DNA of 64,000 nt from Bacteroidota bacterium (GCA_018266875.1 JAFDZR010000003.1:1-64000), one strand, 5' to 3'. Counted from the first letter of the stretch, positions 53,051 to 61,193 are shown. Program-made: numbers and translations. Notes: a model not told the origin generated them from the letters alone.

Positions 53051-53632
53051 TCAGATTTTCCCTCCGGTTTTTTCCCTGGTTTTTCTTTCATAAAAGAAAA
53101 CCAAAATAAATACTATTCCAGTAATAAAAAATATATAACCTCCTGTGTCCGGAAGCGAAGTGGCAGTAAAATTTAAAAGATTCTTCGAACCTATAAGCGG
53201 AGGCTGATAATTCATTCCTGTGATCTTTATTGCTGCTGTAGGATCAAGGTTGTGTCCGTAATCGTATTCCCACATATAAAAATCGGTCATACCTGCTATT
53301 CCTGCAATTACAAACAACACTATCCATGCCAGCACTAATTTTCTTTTGTTCAGAATACTTACCAGCAAGCCCGCTGCAATAAAAAACGCAATGACCAACG
53401 GCATTACTGAAAGTTCCTTTATTGATTCAGGATGAATAGTTTTCATTCCAATATAATGATTAAGTCCGTTTATTATATTCAGATCCCCGCTCATTTTGTT
53501 TATCCATATTTTCATTCCAAGTCCTTCGGGATACTGCGGAGCCTGCAGAGATATGCTCCAGATAGGCACGAAATATAATACTATAAGCAGTAAGGAAAAA
53601 AATGCGATCAGTATTCTGCTTGATTTTTTCAT
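53051..53632 (-). CDS. NosB-like membrane protein of the clade II nos cluster
   Basis: A 193-residue protein with four membrane helices (about 8-26, 75-94, 101-119, 164-182) and a conserved-looking periplasmic part (SISLQAPQYPEGLGMKIWINKMSGD and DFYMWEYDYGHNLDPTAAIKI). A membrane protein of this size and topology lies after nosZ in clade II clusters and is often called NosB; its role is unknown but linked to this type of NosZ. The identification rests on position and layout. A terminator-like hairpin separates it from nosZ. Confidence 0.72.
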   Translation of the reverse strand: MKKSSRILIAFFSLLLIVLYFVPIWSISLQAPQYPEGLGMKIWINKMSGDLNIINGLNHYIGMKTIHPESIKELSVMPLVIAFFIAAGLLVSILNKRKLVLAWIVLFVIAGIAGMTDFYMWEYDYGHNLDPTAAIKITGMNYQPPLIGSKNLLNFTATSLPDTGGYIFFITGIVFILVFFYERKTREKTGGKI

Positions 53633-53640
53633 AATTCAAA

Positions 53641-53668
53641 TTAAAAAGGGTGCTGATGAGCACCCTTT
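53641..53668 (-). terminator. Hairpin with T-rich tail between nosZ and downstream nos genes
   Basis: AAAGGGTGCT (53645-53654) pairs perfectly with AGCACCCTTT (53659-53668) around GATG. On the minus strand TTTTTAATTT follows. It lies 16 nt after the nosZ stop and 9 nt before the NosB-like start, so it is probably a partial terminator or processing site lowering expression of the accessory genes relative to nosZ. Confidence 0.75.
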
Positions 53669-53683
53669 GATTATAGATAAAAG

Positions 53684-55663
53684 TTATTTTTTCTCGTTTC
53701 CGAGAGAGTATTTCAGCGGCACATTTGCATCCTTCGGAGATACTCTTACATATCCCTGCATTTCCTGATGCAATGCAGAACAGAAGTCCGTACAGTAGAT
53801 CGGGAATATTCCCGCTCTCGTCGGCACCCATTTAAGTGAACACGTTTCACCCGGCATTACAAGCATTTCGGAATTATTATTTCCCATTACTGCAAAGCCG
53901 TGTGGAATATCCCAGTCCTGTTCAAGATTTGTCATGTGAAAATAAACCGTATCTCCCAGATTTACGCCTTCAAAATTATCAGGAGTAAAATGCGATCTTG
54001 TAGCTGCGAAATATATATGAACTACATTTCCGATTTTCTCAGCTCTCGCATCGTTAATGCTCTTAACTGCGTAAGGATTTTTATTGTCCTCGATCCTGTA
54101 GATCTTGAGCTGATTTTTTGTCACGAGATCCGCCGGAATTCCCTGCGCATAGTGAGGTTCGCCGATCGTCGGGAAGTCAAGAAGTATTCTCATTTTGTCT
54201 CCGGAAATATCTATGAGCTGCGCAGACTGTGTAAGTTCCGGTCCGGTCGGCAGATATCTGTCCTTTGTCATTTTATTAAGCGCTATCAGATATTTTCCCC
54301 ATGGTTTCTTGCTGTCGCCACCGGGAATGCTAAGATGTCCGATTGAATAATAAACCGGAATTCTGTCAACGACTTCTTTTGTATCCAGACTCCACTTTAC
54401 GACTTCAGAGGAAATAAATGCTGAAGTATAAGCAAAACCTTTCCCGTCAAATTCTGTATGAAGCGGACCGAGTCCGGGATTCTTCACTTCGCCGGAGAGA
54501 CATGCGTCATATTTCAGGATCGGGATTCCTTCTGCATCTCCGTCAAATAGTTTTTCATCTATAGCTTTTTTTATCTTTGAAAATGCGAAAACAGGAATCA
54601 CTGTTGAGAGTTTGCCGCCTGCGGTTATGTATTCTCCTGTCGGATCAACATCCGTTCCGTGCGGTGATTTCGGACATGGGATGTAATACAAAGCTCCCTT
54701 TACGTCATCAGGCAGAATTGTTTTGGTTGAATTCATCATTGTAGAAGTTGCAGAGTGTGTTTCATCATTCCATACGTTATGAACGTATTTTGTATCCATT
54801 TCCTTTCCGATCCCCGACTTCAGCATATCTTCAATCATTCTGTAATTTACAGCAAGTATGTAATCCTTGTCTTTCTGACTGGCATTTACTTCAAGCAGAG
54901 AATTGGCTTCTTCAGAATTATAGCATGAGAAGAAAAACCATCCGTCTGAAGGTCCTTTGCCTGAATGACTCAGATCATAATCATAAGGCGGAGTAAGCAG
55001 CTGATATTCAATGCTCATATTTCCGGTATTCTTGTCTACCTTTATGAATGTGAGCGCGCCTTTAAACCCTTCTTTATAGGAAGTTATCGGAACATCCCTG
55101 TTCGGAACGGGAACGCTGAATCTGGTCCCGGCTACTACATAATCCGTATTCGGAGTTGTAAACGGTGAAGAGTGATTTCCCGATGAATTCGGGATCTCGA
55201 TTATCTCGACTGTTTTAAAAGTTTTCAGGTCTATCCTGGCGATCCTCGGAGTATTGTTACCGTTTATAAAAACCCATCTTCCGTCAGGCACTCCGTCAGT
55301 CTGCGAAAGTTCTGAATGGTGAGCGTCATCCCATGGAACAAAACCGTAAGAAGTATTCAGCATTGGTTTTGTCTCTTCCGTATATCCGTATCCGTTCTCG
55401 GGATTTACGGAAAATACCGGAATGACTTTAAACATTCTGCCTGAAGGAATTCCGTAGACCGACATCTGACCGCTGAATCCCCCCGATACGAAATAATAGA
55501 ATTCATCATATTTGCCGGGTTCGATATAAACTTTGGATGCCTCATCACCGCTTAGACTCAGAGTTTTGGAATTTTTTTCAGAGCATGAATAAAAACCGGC
55601 TGAGATCACTGTGATAAAAATACCCAGAAGAACTGCTTTTGATATTAATTTACTTTTCTTCAT
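53684..55663 (-). CDS. nosZ: Nitrous oxide reductase, clade II
   Basis: Reduces N2O to N2 in the periplasm. From ATG 55663 the protein has 659 residues. The seven CuZ ligands are all visible: His115/His116 (DDAHHSE), His164 (GNHSSPF), His335 (KSPHGTD), His402 (PLHTEFD), His443 (IGHLSIP) and His504 (GEPHYAQ). The CuA site at the end has His588 (DIPHGFA), Cys624 and Cys628 (CTDFCSALHQEM), His632 and Met635. The signal is Sec-type, not Tat, as in clade II. It ends GFYSC, so this NosZ may be lipid-anchored. AGAGGA precedes the start, which is chosen over ATG 55741 because the latter overlaps nosC. Confidence 0.97.
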   Translation of the reverse strand: MKKSKLISKAVLLGIFITVISAGFYSCSEKNSKTLSLSGDEASKVYIEPGKYDEFYYFVSGGFSGQMSVYGIPSGRMFKVIPVFSVNPENGYGYTEETKPMLNTSYGFVPWDDAHHSELSQTDGVPDGRWVFINGNNTPRIARIDLKTFKTVEIIEIPNSSGNHSSPFTTPNTDYVVAGTRFSVPVPNRDVPITSYKEGFKGALTFIKVDKNTGNMSIEYQLLTPPYDYDLSHSGKGPSDGWFFFSCYNSEEANSLLEVNASQKDKDYILAVNYRMIEDMLKSGIGKEMDTKYVHNVWNDETHSATSTMMNSTKTILPDDVKGALYYIPCPKSPHGTDVDPTGEYITAGGKLSTVIPVFAFSKIKKAIDEKLFDGDAEGIPILKYDACLSGEVKNPGLGPLHTEFDGKGFAYTSAFISSEVVKWSLDTKEVVDRIPVYYSIGHLSIPGGDSKKPWGKYLIALNKMTKDRYLPTGPELTQSAQLIDISGDKMRILLDFPTIGEPHYAQGIPADLVTKNQLKIYRIEDNKNPYAVKSINDARAEKIGNVVHIYFAATRSHFTPDNFEGVNLGDTVYFHMTNLEQDWDIPHGFAVMGNNNSEMLVMPGETCSLKWVPTRAGIFPIYCTDFCSALHQEMQGYVRVSPKDANVPLKYSLGNEKK

Positions 55664-55694
55664 TTCATTATCCTCTTTTATAGTTTTTAAATTT

Positions 55695-56114
55695 TTATTT
55701 ATCATTATTTCTGAAAAATTCCAGTATTGCCCTTGCATCATCCTGAGTTACATTCTGAAATGTCATTGGAGTCGGATACTGACCTGACATTGACAGAGTT
55801 TTGGCTATCATGTTTTCCTGAACCATCTGAACAGGATTAAGTATCATATTCATGATCCATTCGGGTTTTCTTCTTTTTGTCACATCTTTCAAGGCAGGAC
55901 CCACAAGTTTTTCATCTACCCTGTGGCAAGTTGCGCATTTTACTTCAAAAGTAGCCTTTCCCTTTGCGACAAGGTTCTGATCTATTACCGGATCGATCTT
56001 TACTTCCTTGACAGGTCCGATTCCCATTTCAGGATCATTGCCTCCGCATCCTCCGGAAGACATGGTTATTAAAGCTGATATAATAAAGACTGAGATGATT
56101 GTTAGTTTATACAT
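55695..56114 (-). CDS. Cytochrome c of the nos cluster
   Basis: A 139-residue monohaem cytochrome. The N-terminal signal peptide ends in SSGGC (lipobox-like). The haem motif is CATCH, with KVDEKLVGPALKDVTKR-like sequence after it and a Met (MSGQYPTPMTF) as likely second ligand. Clade II clusters carry such cytochromes as NosC1/NosC2, which probably donate electrons to NosZ. Only one is present here. It lies 31 bp upstream of nosZ and 16 bp after ric. Confidence 0.9.
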   Translation of the reverse strand: MYKLTIISVFIISALITMSSGGCGGNDPEMGIGPVKEVKIDPVIDQNLVAKGKATFEVKCATCHRVDEKLVGPALKDVTKRRKPEWIMNMILNPVQMVQENMIAKTLSMSGQYPTPMTFQNVTQDDARAILEFFRNNDK

Positions 56115-56130
56115 TGTTCTGTTTGTTTTT

Positions 56131-56871
56131 TTATAAATGATTAGTTTGATAATATTTTTTTAATAATTTTTTTTCCGCTTTCACTGCTTTTGGAAAAAGA
56201 AGATTGTTTTCAAAATGAAAATGAAGATGCAGGTCAATCTCAAATTCCTTAAACAATTCATAAAATTCTTTTTTTAAAGGATCTTTAATCCCTTTTATAT
56301 TAAAGCCTGAACATTCTGATTTGATTTCCCCGAAATTTTCAATTGCAATTTCATGTTCCCTGACCATCATTTTTACCGGATCAGATATATTCCCAAAAGG
56401 AGGGATCTCGTATTCTGAATTCCCGGTTTCGTGTTTGCGGATCTTTTTAATGTGCGGAAATAAAAATTTCTCTTCCTTATTCATATGTTCGCTGAAATCC
56501 GATTCCATTAATTCAAGCTTGCCTGTAATCCCCTCAATGACAGACCCTTTATTTTCAAGATTTCTGCTGAGTTTAATAAGTGAAGGAAAACTCTTTCTGA
56601 TGAAACCGTGATGACTTTTTACGATATAATCACACAGAAAATCTATATCCCATTCATGCATTCTGAAATGTCCGGTTATGCCGGAAGAAAGATTGCTGAA
56701 TTCATTGATCACTTTTTCGGGTTTTAAACTGAATTCGCTGCATGCGCTTCCGAGAGTTGAATTTCCTTTCAGGCAGTAATTCAGTTCATATTTTTCAAAA
56801 AGTTCTACTGCCAGGAAATTACTGTTTATAATATCGGTGAGCTTTGTGTCAATCATTTTTTTCATTGCCAT
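56131..56871 (-). CDS. ric: RIC-type di-iron iron-sulfur cluster repair protein
   Basis: A 246-residue protein of the ScdA/YtfE/DnrN family, which repairs Fe-S clusters damaged by nitric oxide or oxidants. The N-terminal DUF542 domain reads ELNYCLKGNSTLGSACSEF, where family members normally have YCCGG; the second Cys is Leu here. The C-terminal hemerythrin domain has the iron ligands His (VKSHHGFI, HMNKEEKFLFPHI, VREHEIAIENF, LHFHFENNLLFP). First gene after a Crp/Fnr-type site and promoter, with nosC 16 bp downstream. Confidence 0.9.
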   Translation of the reverse strand: MAMKKMIDTKLTDIINSNFLAVELFEKYELNYCLKGNSTLGSACSEFSLKPEKVINEFSNLSSGITGHFRMHEWDIDFLCDYIVKSHHGFIRKSFPSLIKLSRNLENKGSVIEGITGKLELMESDFSEHMNKEEKFLFPHIKKIRKHETGNSEYEIPPFGNISDPVKMMVREHEIAIENFGEIKSECSGFNIKGIKDPLKKEFYELFKEFEIDLHLHFHFENNLLFPKAVKAEKKLLKKYYQTNHL

Positions 56872-56888
56872 TATTCATCTTTCTTATA

Positions 56889-56896
56889 CAAAAATA
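56889..56896 (-). promoter_or_regulatory. Probable promoter -7 element for ric and nos genes
   Basis: On the minus strand TATTTTTG matches the Bacteroidota consensus TAnnTTTG exactly. It ends 18 nt before the ric start and is 22 bp from the Crp/Fnr box, which places the box centre near -41. Confidence 0.55.
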
Positions 56897-56917
56897 CCTA
56901 CAATGCATAATTTATCC

Positions 56918-56933
56918 TTTGACTTTAGTCAAA
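56918..56933. promoter_or_regulatory. Crp/Fnr-type operator TTTGAC-N4-GTCAAA
   Basis: A perfect 6-4-6 palindrome (TTTGACTTTAGTCAAA) centred at 56925.5, about 54 bp before the ric start. Fnr/Dnr sites have the form TTGAT-N4-ATCAA. The Crp/Fnr gene that ends at 56988 encodes a recognition helix with E-x-x-S-R, which reads TTGA/TCAA half-sites. Confidence 0.75.
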
Positions 56934-56987
56934 GGGATGATAAATACAAGAAAATAATTGAATATTGCCGAGAGAAAATGTTTGATG

Positions 56988-57686
56988 TTAAACTGATGCC
57001 GCCTGCCGGAGAGCGGATTTGCCGATGATGTGGATTTTTTTTCCTTTAACGGAAATAATTTTGTTTTCCTGAAATTTTTTAAGACATCTTGAAAGTGTTT
57101 CATCTATTGTTCCGAGATAAGCGGCAAGATCATGTTTGCTTATTCCCAGCTCAATGATCCCTTTTTCCTTTTGAGGGCTTTTTTTCAGCTCATCCAGGAG
57201 AAACCATGCAAGCCGTCTGGGAACATCCTGTGAGATGCTTTCTATGTGACTGTTAAGGTGTTTTAGTTTTCTGGAAAGTCCGGAAAGCATTTTGAGGCAG
57301 ATTGTTTTGTTTTTTTCAAGAAGGTTATAGAAATAATCTGATCTGATAAGGATAATTTTTGTCTTGTCCTCCAGCGCCATTGCATTTGCAGGGTAATAAA
57401 AATCCTCTGATCTGATCTTTTCAAACTGATCAAAGAGCGGAGCTTCAGCGAAAGTGTTAAAAGGATGAACAAAAAGAAGTACGTGTTCCCTGCCGTCTTT
57501 TGAGATCTTGAAGATCTTTACGTTTCCTTCGGCGACAATATAAAATCCTATATAAGGTTCTGTATCAAAGAAAATCATTTCACCTTTGTCATAGGTTTTT
57601 ACATTTGAATGAGAATAAATTTTATTCAGCTCTTCTTCATTCAGTCCGGAAAAGAGATTTACATTCTTTAATATGCTGCTATCCAT
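56988..57686 (-). CDS. Crp/Fnr-family regulator, probably Dnr-like
   Basis: A 232-residue protein: a cyclic-nucleotide-binding-like domain (residues 1-140, with FYIVAEGNVKIFKISKDGREHVL), a dimerisation helix, and an HTH (GISKHDLAAYLGTIDETLSRCLKKFQ). The recognition helix DETLSR has the Glu/Ser/Arg set for TTGA half-sites. There is no N-terminal Cys cluster, so it is not an oxygen-sensing Fe-S FNR; a nitric oxide-sensing Dnr-type role is likely. It overlaps SemiSWEET by 8 bp, and its stop lies 55 nt from the operator for ric. Confidence 0.9.
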   Translation of the reverse strand: MDSSILKNVNLFSGLNEEELNKIYSHSNVKTYDKGEMIFFDTEPYIGFYIVAEGNVKIFKISKDGREHVLLFVHPFNTFAEAPLFDQFEKIRSEDFYYPANAMALEDKTKIILIRSDYFYNLLEKNKTICLKMLSGLSRKLKHLNSHIESISQDVPRRLAWFLLDELKKSPQKEKGIIELGISKHDLAAYLGTIDETLSRCLKKFQENKIISVKGKKIHIIGKSALRQAASV

Positions 57687-57933
57687 ATTTAATTTTCATT
57701 ATCAGAGTTGCTGTTACAAAAAAAAAGGATACAGAGTTGGCTGCAAGCAGCGGTATGTCAGATATCATTATGCCGTAAATGATCCATACGATCACTCCGA
57801 ATTCAAGCATTATTAGCATCGGCAGAGAGAGATCCTTTGTGTGTTTTGTCTTTAAAGCTCTTATGGACTGCGGCAAGAATGCAAAAGTTGTGAGACTTGC
57901 GGCTATCAGCCCTGTGATCAGTACCGGATCCAA
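57679..57933 (-). CDS. SemiSWEET sugar transporter
   Basis: An 84-residue protein of three helices with the PQ-loop motif FAFLPQSIRALKTK and the second pair LEFGVIVWIIYG. SemiSWEETs work as dimers to move small sugars such as sucrose down their gradient. Its stop overlaps the regulator start by 8 bp and its start is 1 bp past the glyS stop. Confidence 0.9.
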   Translation of the reverse strand: MDPVLITGLIAASLTTFAFLPQSIRALKTKHTKDLSLPMLIMLEFGVIVWIIYGIMISDIPLLAANSVSFFFVTATLIMKIKYG

Positions 57934-57934
57934 A

Positions 57935-59302
57935 TCAGTCTGTTTTAGATTTAAGATATTCCTTTAATCTGTCTTTCTGGATTCTTTCCTGCTCCATGGA
58001 ATCCCTGTGTCTTACCGTAACGGAATTATCAGTCAGCGTTTCAGAATCAACTGTTATGCAGAACGGAGTCCCGCATTCATCCTGTCTTCTGTATCTTCTT
58101 CCGACAGCGCCGGAATCATCATAAAATACATTAAAGGTTTTTCTCAGATCATCAGTGATACTGTGAGCGATATCCTGCATTCCGTCCCTGTTGACAAGCG
58201 GAAAAATTCCGGCTTTTACCGGAGCCAGCGAAGGATGGAATCTCAATACAGTTCTCGTCTCGGAGGAAACGCTGCCGTCAGAATTTTCCTTTTTGATTTC
58301 CTCTTCATCATAAGCATTACAGAGGAATGCAAAGAAACTTCTTGATGCGCCTGCGGAAGTTTCTATTACAAACGGCGTGAATCTTTCTTTTGTCTGATCA
58401 TCGAAATATTCTATTTTCTTTCCTGAGAATTCAGTATGCCTTTTCAGATCAAAATCAGTTCGGTTGTGAATTCCTTCTATCTCTCCCCATCCGAACGGAA
58501 ATTCAAACTCAATATCAACGGCGGCTTTGGCATAGTGGGCAAGTTTCTCATGTTCATGAAATTTTATCTTATCCTTATCCATTCCGTAATTAATGAACCA
58601 GTTGTATCTCTGCTCTTTCCAGTAATCAAACCATTTTGAATCCTCTTCCGGATTGACGAAGAACTGCATTTCCATCTGCTCGAATTCCCTAGTCCTGAAA
58701 AGAAAGTTCTTTGTGTTGATCTCATTCCTGAATGCCTTTCCTATCTGAGCAATTCCGAACGGTATCTTCTGCCTCGATGATTCTCTTACGTTATTAAAAT
58801 TCACATAAATTCCCTGCGCCGTTTCCGGTCTTAAATATACGGCGCTTGATGACTCTTCAAGCGGACCTATGTGAGTCTTGAACATCAGATTAAAATTTCT
58901 CGCTTCTGTGAATTTACCTTCCTCAAAGCATTTAACTGCTTTTCTACCCTTGAATCCCTTATTGCCGCAGTCTGATTCATCGAGCTGATCGGCTCTGAAT
59001 CTGCCTTTGCATTCTTTACAATCCACCATCGGATCGGAAAAATGTTCGACATGACCTGAAGCCTCCCATACCCGGGGATGCATAAGTATTGAAGAATCTA
59101 TTCCCTCAACATTTTCACGGTAAGTCATCTCTCTCCACCATGATTCTTTTATATTTCTTAAAAGTTCAACTCCCAATGGACCGTAATCATAGCATCCGTT
59201 CAGGCCGCCGTAGATCTCCGAAGACTGAAATATAAATCCCCTTCTCTTTGAAAGTGAAACAATCTTTTCCGTTGTATCTGATTTTGTGTTTTTATTGCTC
59301 AA
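57935..59302 (-). CDS. glyS: Glycine--tRNA ligase, single-chain type
   Basis: Charges tRNA-Gly. A 455-residue class II synthetase of the alpha2 (eukaryote/archaeal-like) form: SKRRGFIFQSSEIYGGLNGCYDYGPLG at the start, motif 2 RNEINTKNFLFRTREFEQMEMQFF, and motif 3 near SAGASRSFFAF. The catalytic domain is complete, with a C-terminal anticodon-binding domain. The downstream SemiSWEET and Crp genes follow with almost no gap. Confidence 0.95.
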   Translation of the reverse strand: MSNKNTKSDTTEKIVSLSKRRGFIFQSSEIYGGLNGCYDYGPLGVELLRNIKESWWREMTYRENVEGIDSSILMHPRVWEASGHVEHFSDPMVDCKECKGRFRADQLDESDCGNKGFKGRKAVKCFEEGKFTEARNFNLMFKTHIGPLEESSSAVYLRPETAQGIYVNFNNVRESSRQKIPFGIAQIGKAFRNEINTKNFLFRTREFEQMEMQFFVNPEEDSKWFDYWKEQRYNWFINYGMDKDKIKFHEHEKLAHYAKAAVDIEFEFPFGWGEIEGIHNRTDFDLKRHTEFSGKKIEYFDDQTKERFTPFVIETSAGASRSFFAFLCNAYDEEEIKKENSDGSVSSETRTVLRFHPSLAPVKAGIFPLVNRDGMQDIAHSITDDLRKTFNVFYDDSGAVGRRYRRQDECGTPFCITVDSETLTDNSVTVRHRDSMEQERIQKDRLKEYLKSKTD

Positions 59303-59370
59303 ATTGTTTTTATGAAATTAAATTATTAATTTTACAACTTCTGTATTTCCTCTGTCAACTTCCCGTTGTT

Positions 59371-59499
59371 ACCACTGAGACACAAAGACACCAGGAAAAA
59401 ATTTTCAAACGACACCTGAATTTATTTCAAGATTATAGTTTAAAAATTATTTTTTAAACTCGTAAATTATTCTCTTCGTGTCCTGGAGTCTTCGTGGTA
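59371..59499. repeat. Inverted pair of ACCAC..AGACAC elements
   Basis: ACCACTGAGACACAAAGACACCAGG at 59371-59395 faces its imperfect reverse complement at 59474-59499, which reads TTCGTGTCCTGGAGTCTTCGTGGT on the plus strand. The 78 bp between them are A/T-rich and featureless. The pair fills the gap between glyS and the epimerase gene. Confidence 0.55.
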
Positions 59500-59503
59500 A
59501 ATA

Positions 59504-59540
59504 TTTGAAATTCGTAATTTGAAATTTGAAATTCGAAATC
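59504..59540. repeat. TTTGAAATTCG low-complexity repeat
   Basis: Three imperfect units of TTTGAAATTCG/TTTGAAATTTG run up to the stop of the epimerase gene on the other strand. No coding role. Confidence 0.55.
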
Positions 59541-60474
59541 AAACTTCAACTCCAAAGTCCGCTTTGAGCACTTCTCTTAGTCCTTCTTCAAATGGTCTTG
59601 GTTTATAATCCGGCATTATGCTTTTCAGATAGGAAATATCCGTTCTCTTTTCATACATGCCGTCCGGCTTGGAGCTGTCCCATTTTATTTCGCCTGTATA
59701 TTCAAATACTTTTTGTGCTATCTCAATATATTCTTTTATCGAGTGATCATAGCCCGTCCCGATATTAACTATTTCAGGTTTGTTATAATTTTCCATAAGA
59801 TAAATGCATGCATCAGCGCAGTCGTCCACGAAGAGGGCTTCTCTTCTCGGTCTGCCGCTTCCCCAGAAGACAAGCTCGGTGCCGTCTCTGTGAGCGTTTA
59901 CAAATTTCTGCACCATTGCGGCAATAAAATGGCTGTTCTTCAGATCGTAATTGTCATTTGGTCCGTAAAGATTTGTCGGCATTGCTGCTATCGCATTGAT
60001 TCCGTACTGTTGTCTGTAAAGCTGACATGCAATAATTCCCATTCCCTTTGCAACAGCGTAACCTTTATTTGTTTCCTCCAGCGGACCTGTCATGAATCTG
60101 TTTTCATTTATCGGCTGGGGATTTTCCCTGGGATAGATGCAAGTGGATCCGGTGTAAAGAAGTTTTGTTTCAGGGGAAAAGTTTTTCAGCGCTTCGATTA
60201 CATTGAGTATCATCATTGAATTCTGATAAAGGAAATCCGCCTGCCGTGTATTATTGGCAAGAATACCGCCGACAAGTCCCGCTACCATATATACATTATC
60301 CGGCTTTTCATTTTCAAAAAATTCCTCAACGCTTTTTTTCACAAGCAGATCGAAGCCGTTTTTTCTCGAAGGAGATAAAATGTTATCATAACCTTTTTTT
60401 TCAAGTTGTCTAACGATCGAACTGCCGAGCATTCCGGTTCCGCCGAATACGGCTGTCTTGTTGTTTTTATTCAT
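59539..60474 (-). CDS. GDP-L-fucose synthase-like NAD-dependent epimerase/reductase
   Basis: A 311-residue short-chain dehydrogenase of the extended type. The NADP motif is FGGTGMLGSSIVRQL, TGSTCIYPRENPQPI is the active Ser region, and YAVAKGMGIIACQLYRQQYG gives the YxxxK pair. It best matches Fcl (WcaG), which converts GDP-4-keto-6-deoxymannose to GDP-L-fucose; here no gmd is seen, so substrate is by family only. Its promoter region (60475-60707) also faces a small unknown gene. Confidence 0.9.
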   Translation of the reverse strand: MNKNNKTAVFGGTGMLGSSIVRQLEKKGYDNILSPSRKNGFDLLVKKSVEEFFENEKPDNVYMVAGLVGGILANNTRQADFLYQNSMMILNVIEALKNFSPETKLLYTGSTCIYPRENPQPINENRFMTGPLEETNKGYAVAKGMGIIACQLYRQQYGINAIAAMPTNLYGPNDNYDLKNSHFIAAMVQKFVNAHRDGTELVFWGSGRPRREALFVDDCADACIYLMENYNKPEIVNIGTGYDHSIKEYIEIAQKVFEYTGEIKWDSSKPDGMYEKRTDISYLKSIMPDYKPRPFEEGLREVLKADFGVEV

Positions 60475-60707
60475 GCTTAATTTTAATTACAAAATAATTT
60501 GATATAATCCAATTTATGAAAATCAGATTAATTCAGATTAAACTTTACATTTATTAATTCCAAAAATTTTTAAGAAGCCTGTTAATTTACTAAATATTTA
60601 GTGGAATTTTAAGAACTTAATGTATCTGTTTTATTTAGAATAGATTTCCTTAATGAAATGAATTAAATGATCGGAAAAAAGAATTTTATAATTAGATAGA
60701 AGGTAAA

Positions 60708-61112
60708 TCATAAATTCTCATAACCTTCAGTATATTTCCCCCAGGACTCTTCAGGATATATAATCGATCTGTTTTCTGAATCAATTCTAACTCTGATTAC
60801 ATTCCCTTCTTTTATTTTATCAAAATGCAGCGTATTCACGAACCATGTAGTTTCGGCTGCATACGGTTCACTGAATCCGTCGATTATCCGGAGTTTCAGA
60901 TGAATTATCCTGTTAATATCTCCTCCGGTCATTCCCTGTGAAGCGGAAATTATTTCTGCTGTAGCCGGTTTGGCTTTTGAGATCTTTTGCTTTAATTCGT
61001 CCGCATATTTTTTCTGCTTCTTAAATCCTCTCCTGAGAAAATACAATATCAAAAGAATCACAGCTACAGGAACTGCAAAGCTGAGAATTAATATTATGTC
61101 ACCTGTTTCCAA
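60708..61112 (-). CDS. Membrane-anchored protein, unknown
   Basis: A 134-residue protein with one N-terminal membrane helix (residues 6-27), a Lys-rich juxtamembrane part and a beta-rich domain of about 85 residues (TAEIISASQGMTGGDINRIIHLKLRI, then VIRVRIDSENRSIIYPEE). The domain resembles small cytosolic OB/DUF3592-like modules, but no family is certain. Stands alone between zwf and the epimerase gene. Confidence 0.6.
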   Translation of the reverse strand: METGDIILILSFAVPVAVILLILYFLRRGFKKQKKYADELKQKISKAKPATAEIISASQGMTGGDINRIIHLKLRIIDGFSEPYAAETTWFVNTLHFDKIKEGNVIRVRIDSENRSIIYPEESWGKYTEGYENL

Positions 61113-61193
61113 ATTATTTGATTTGATTTTATTTTAAATTTAAGTTTTCCAAAAATAATTATAATATTCAGACTTTTTAAATATCAATATTCC

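Noticed and set aside
56912-57103. 63-codon frame between the regulator and ric
   Set aside because: It overlaps the end of the regulator gene in another frame and covers the operator; no coding features.
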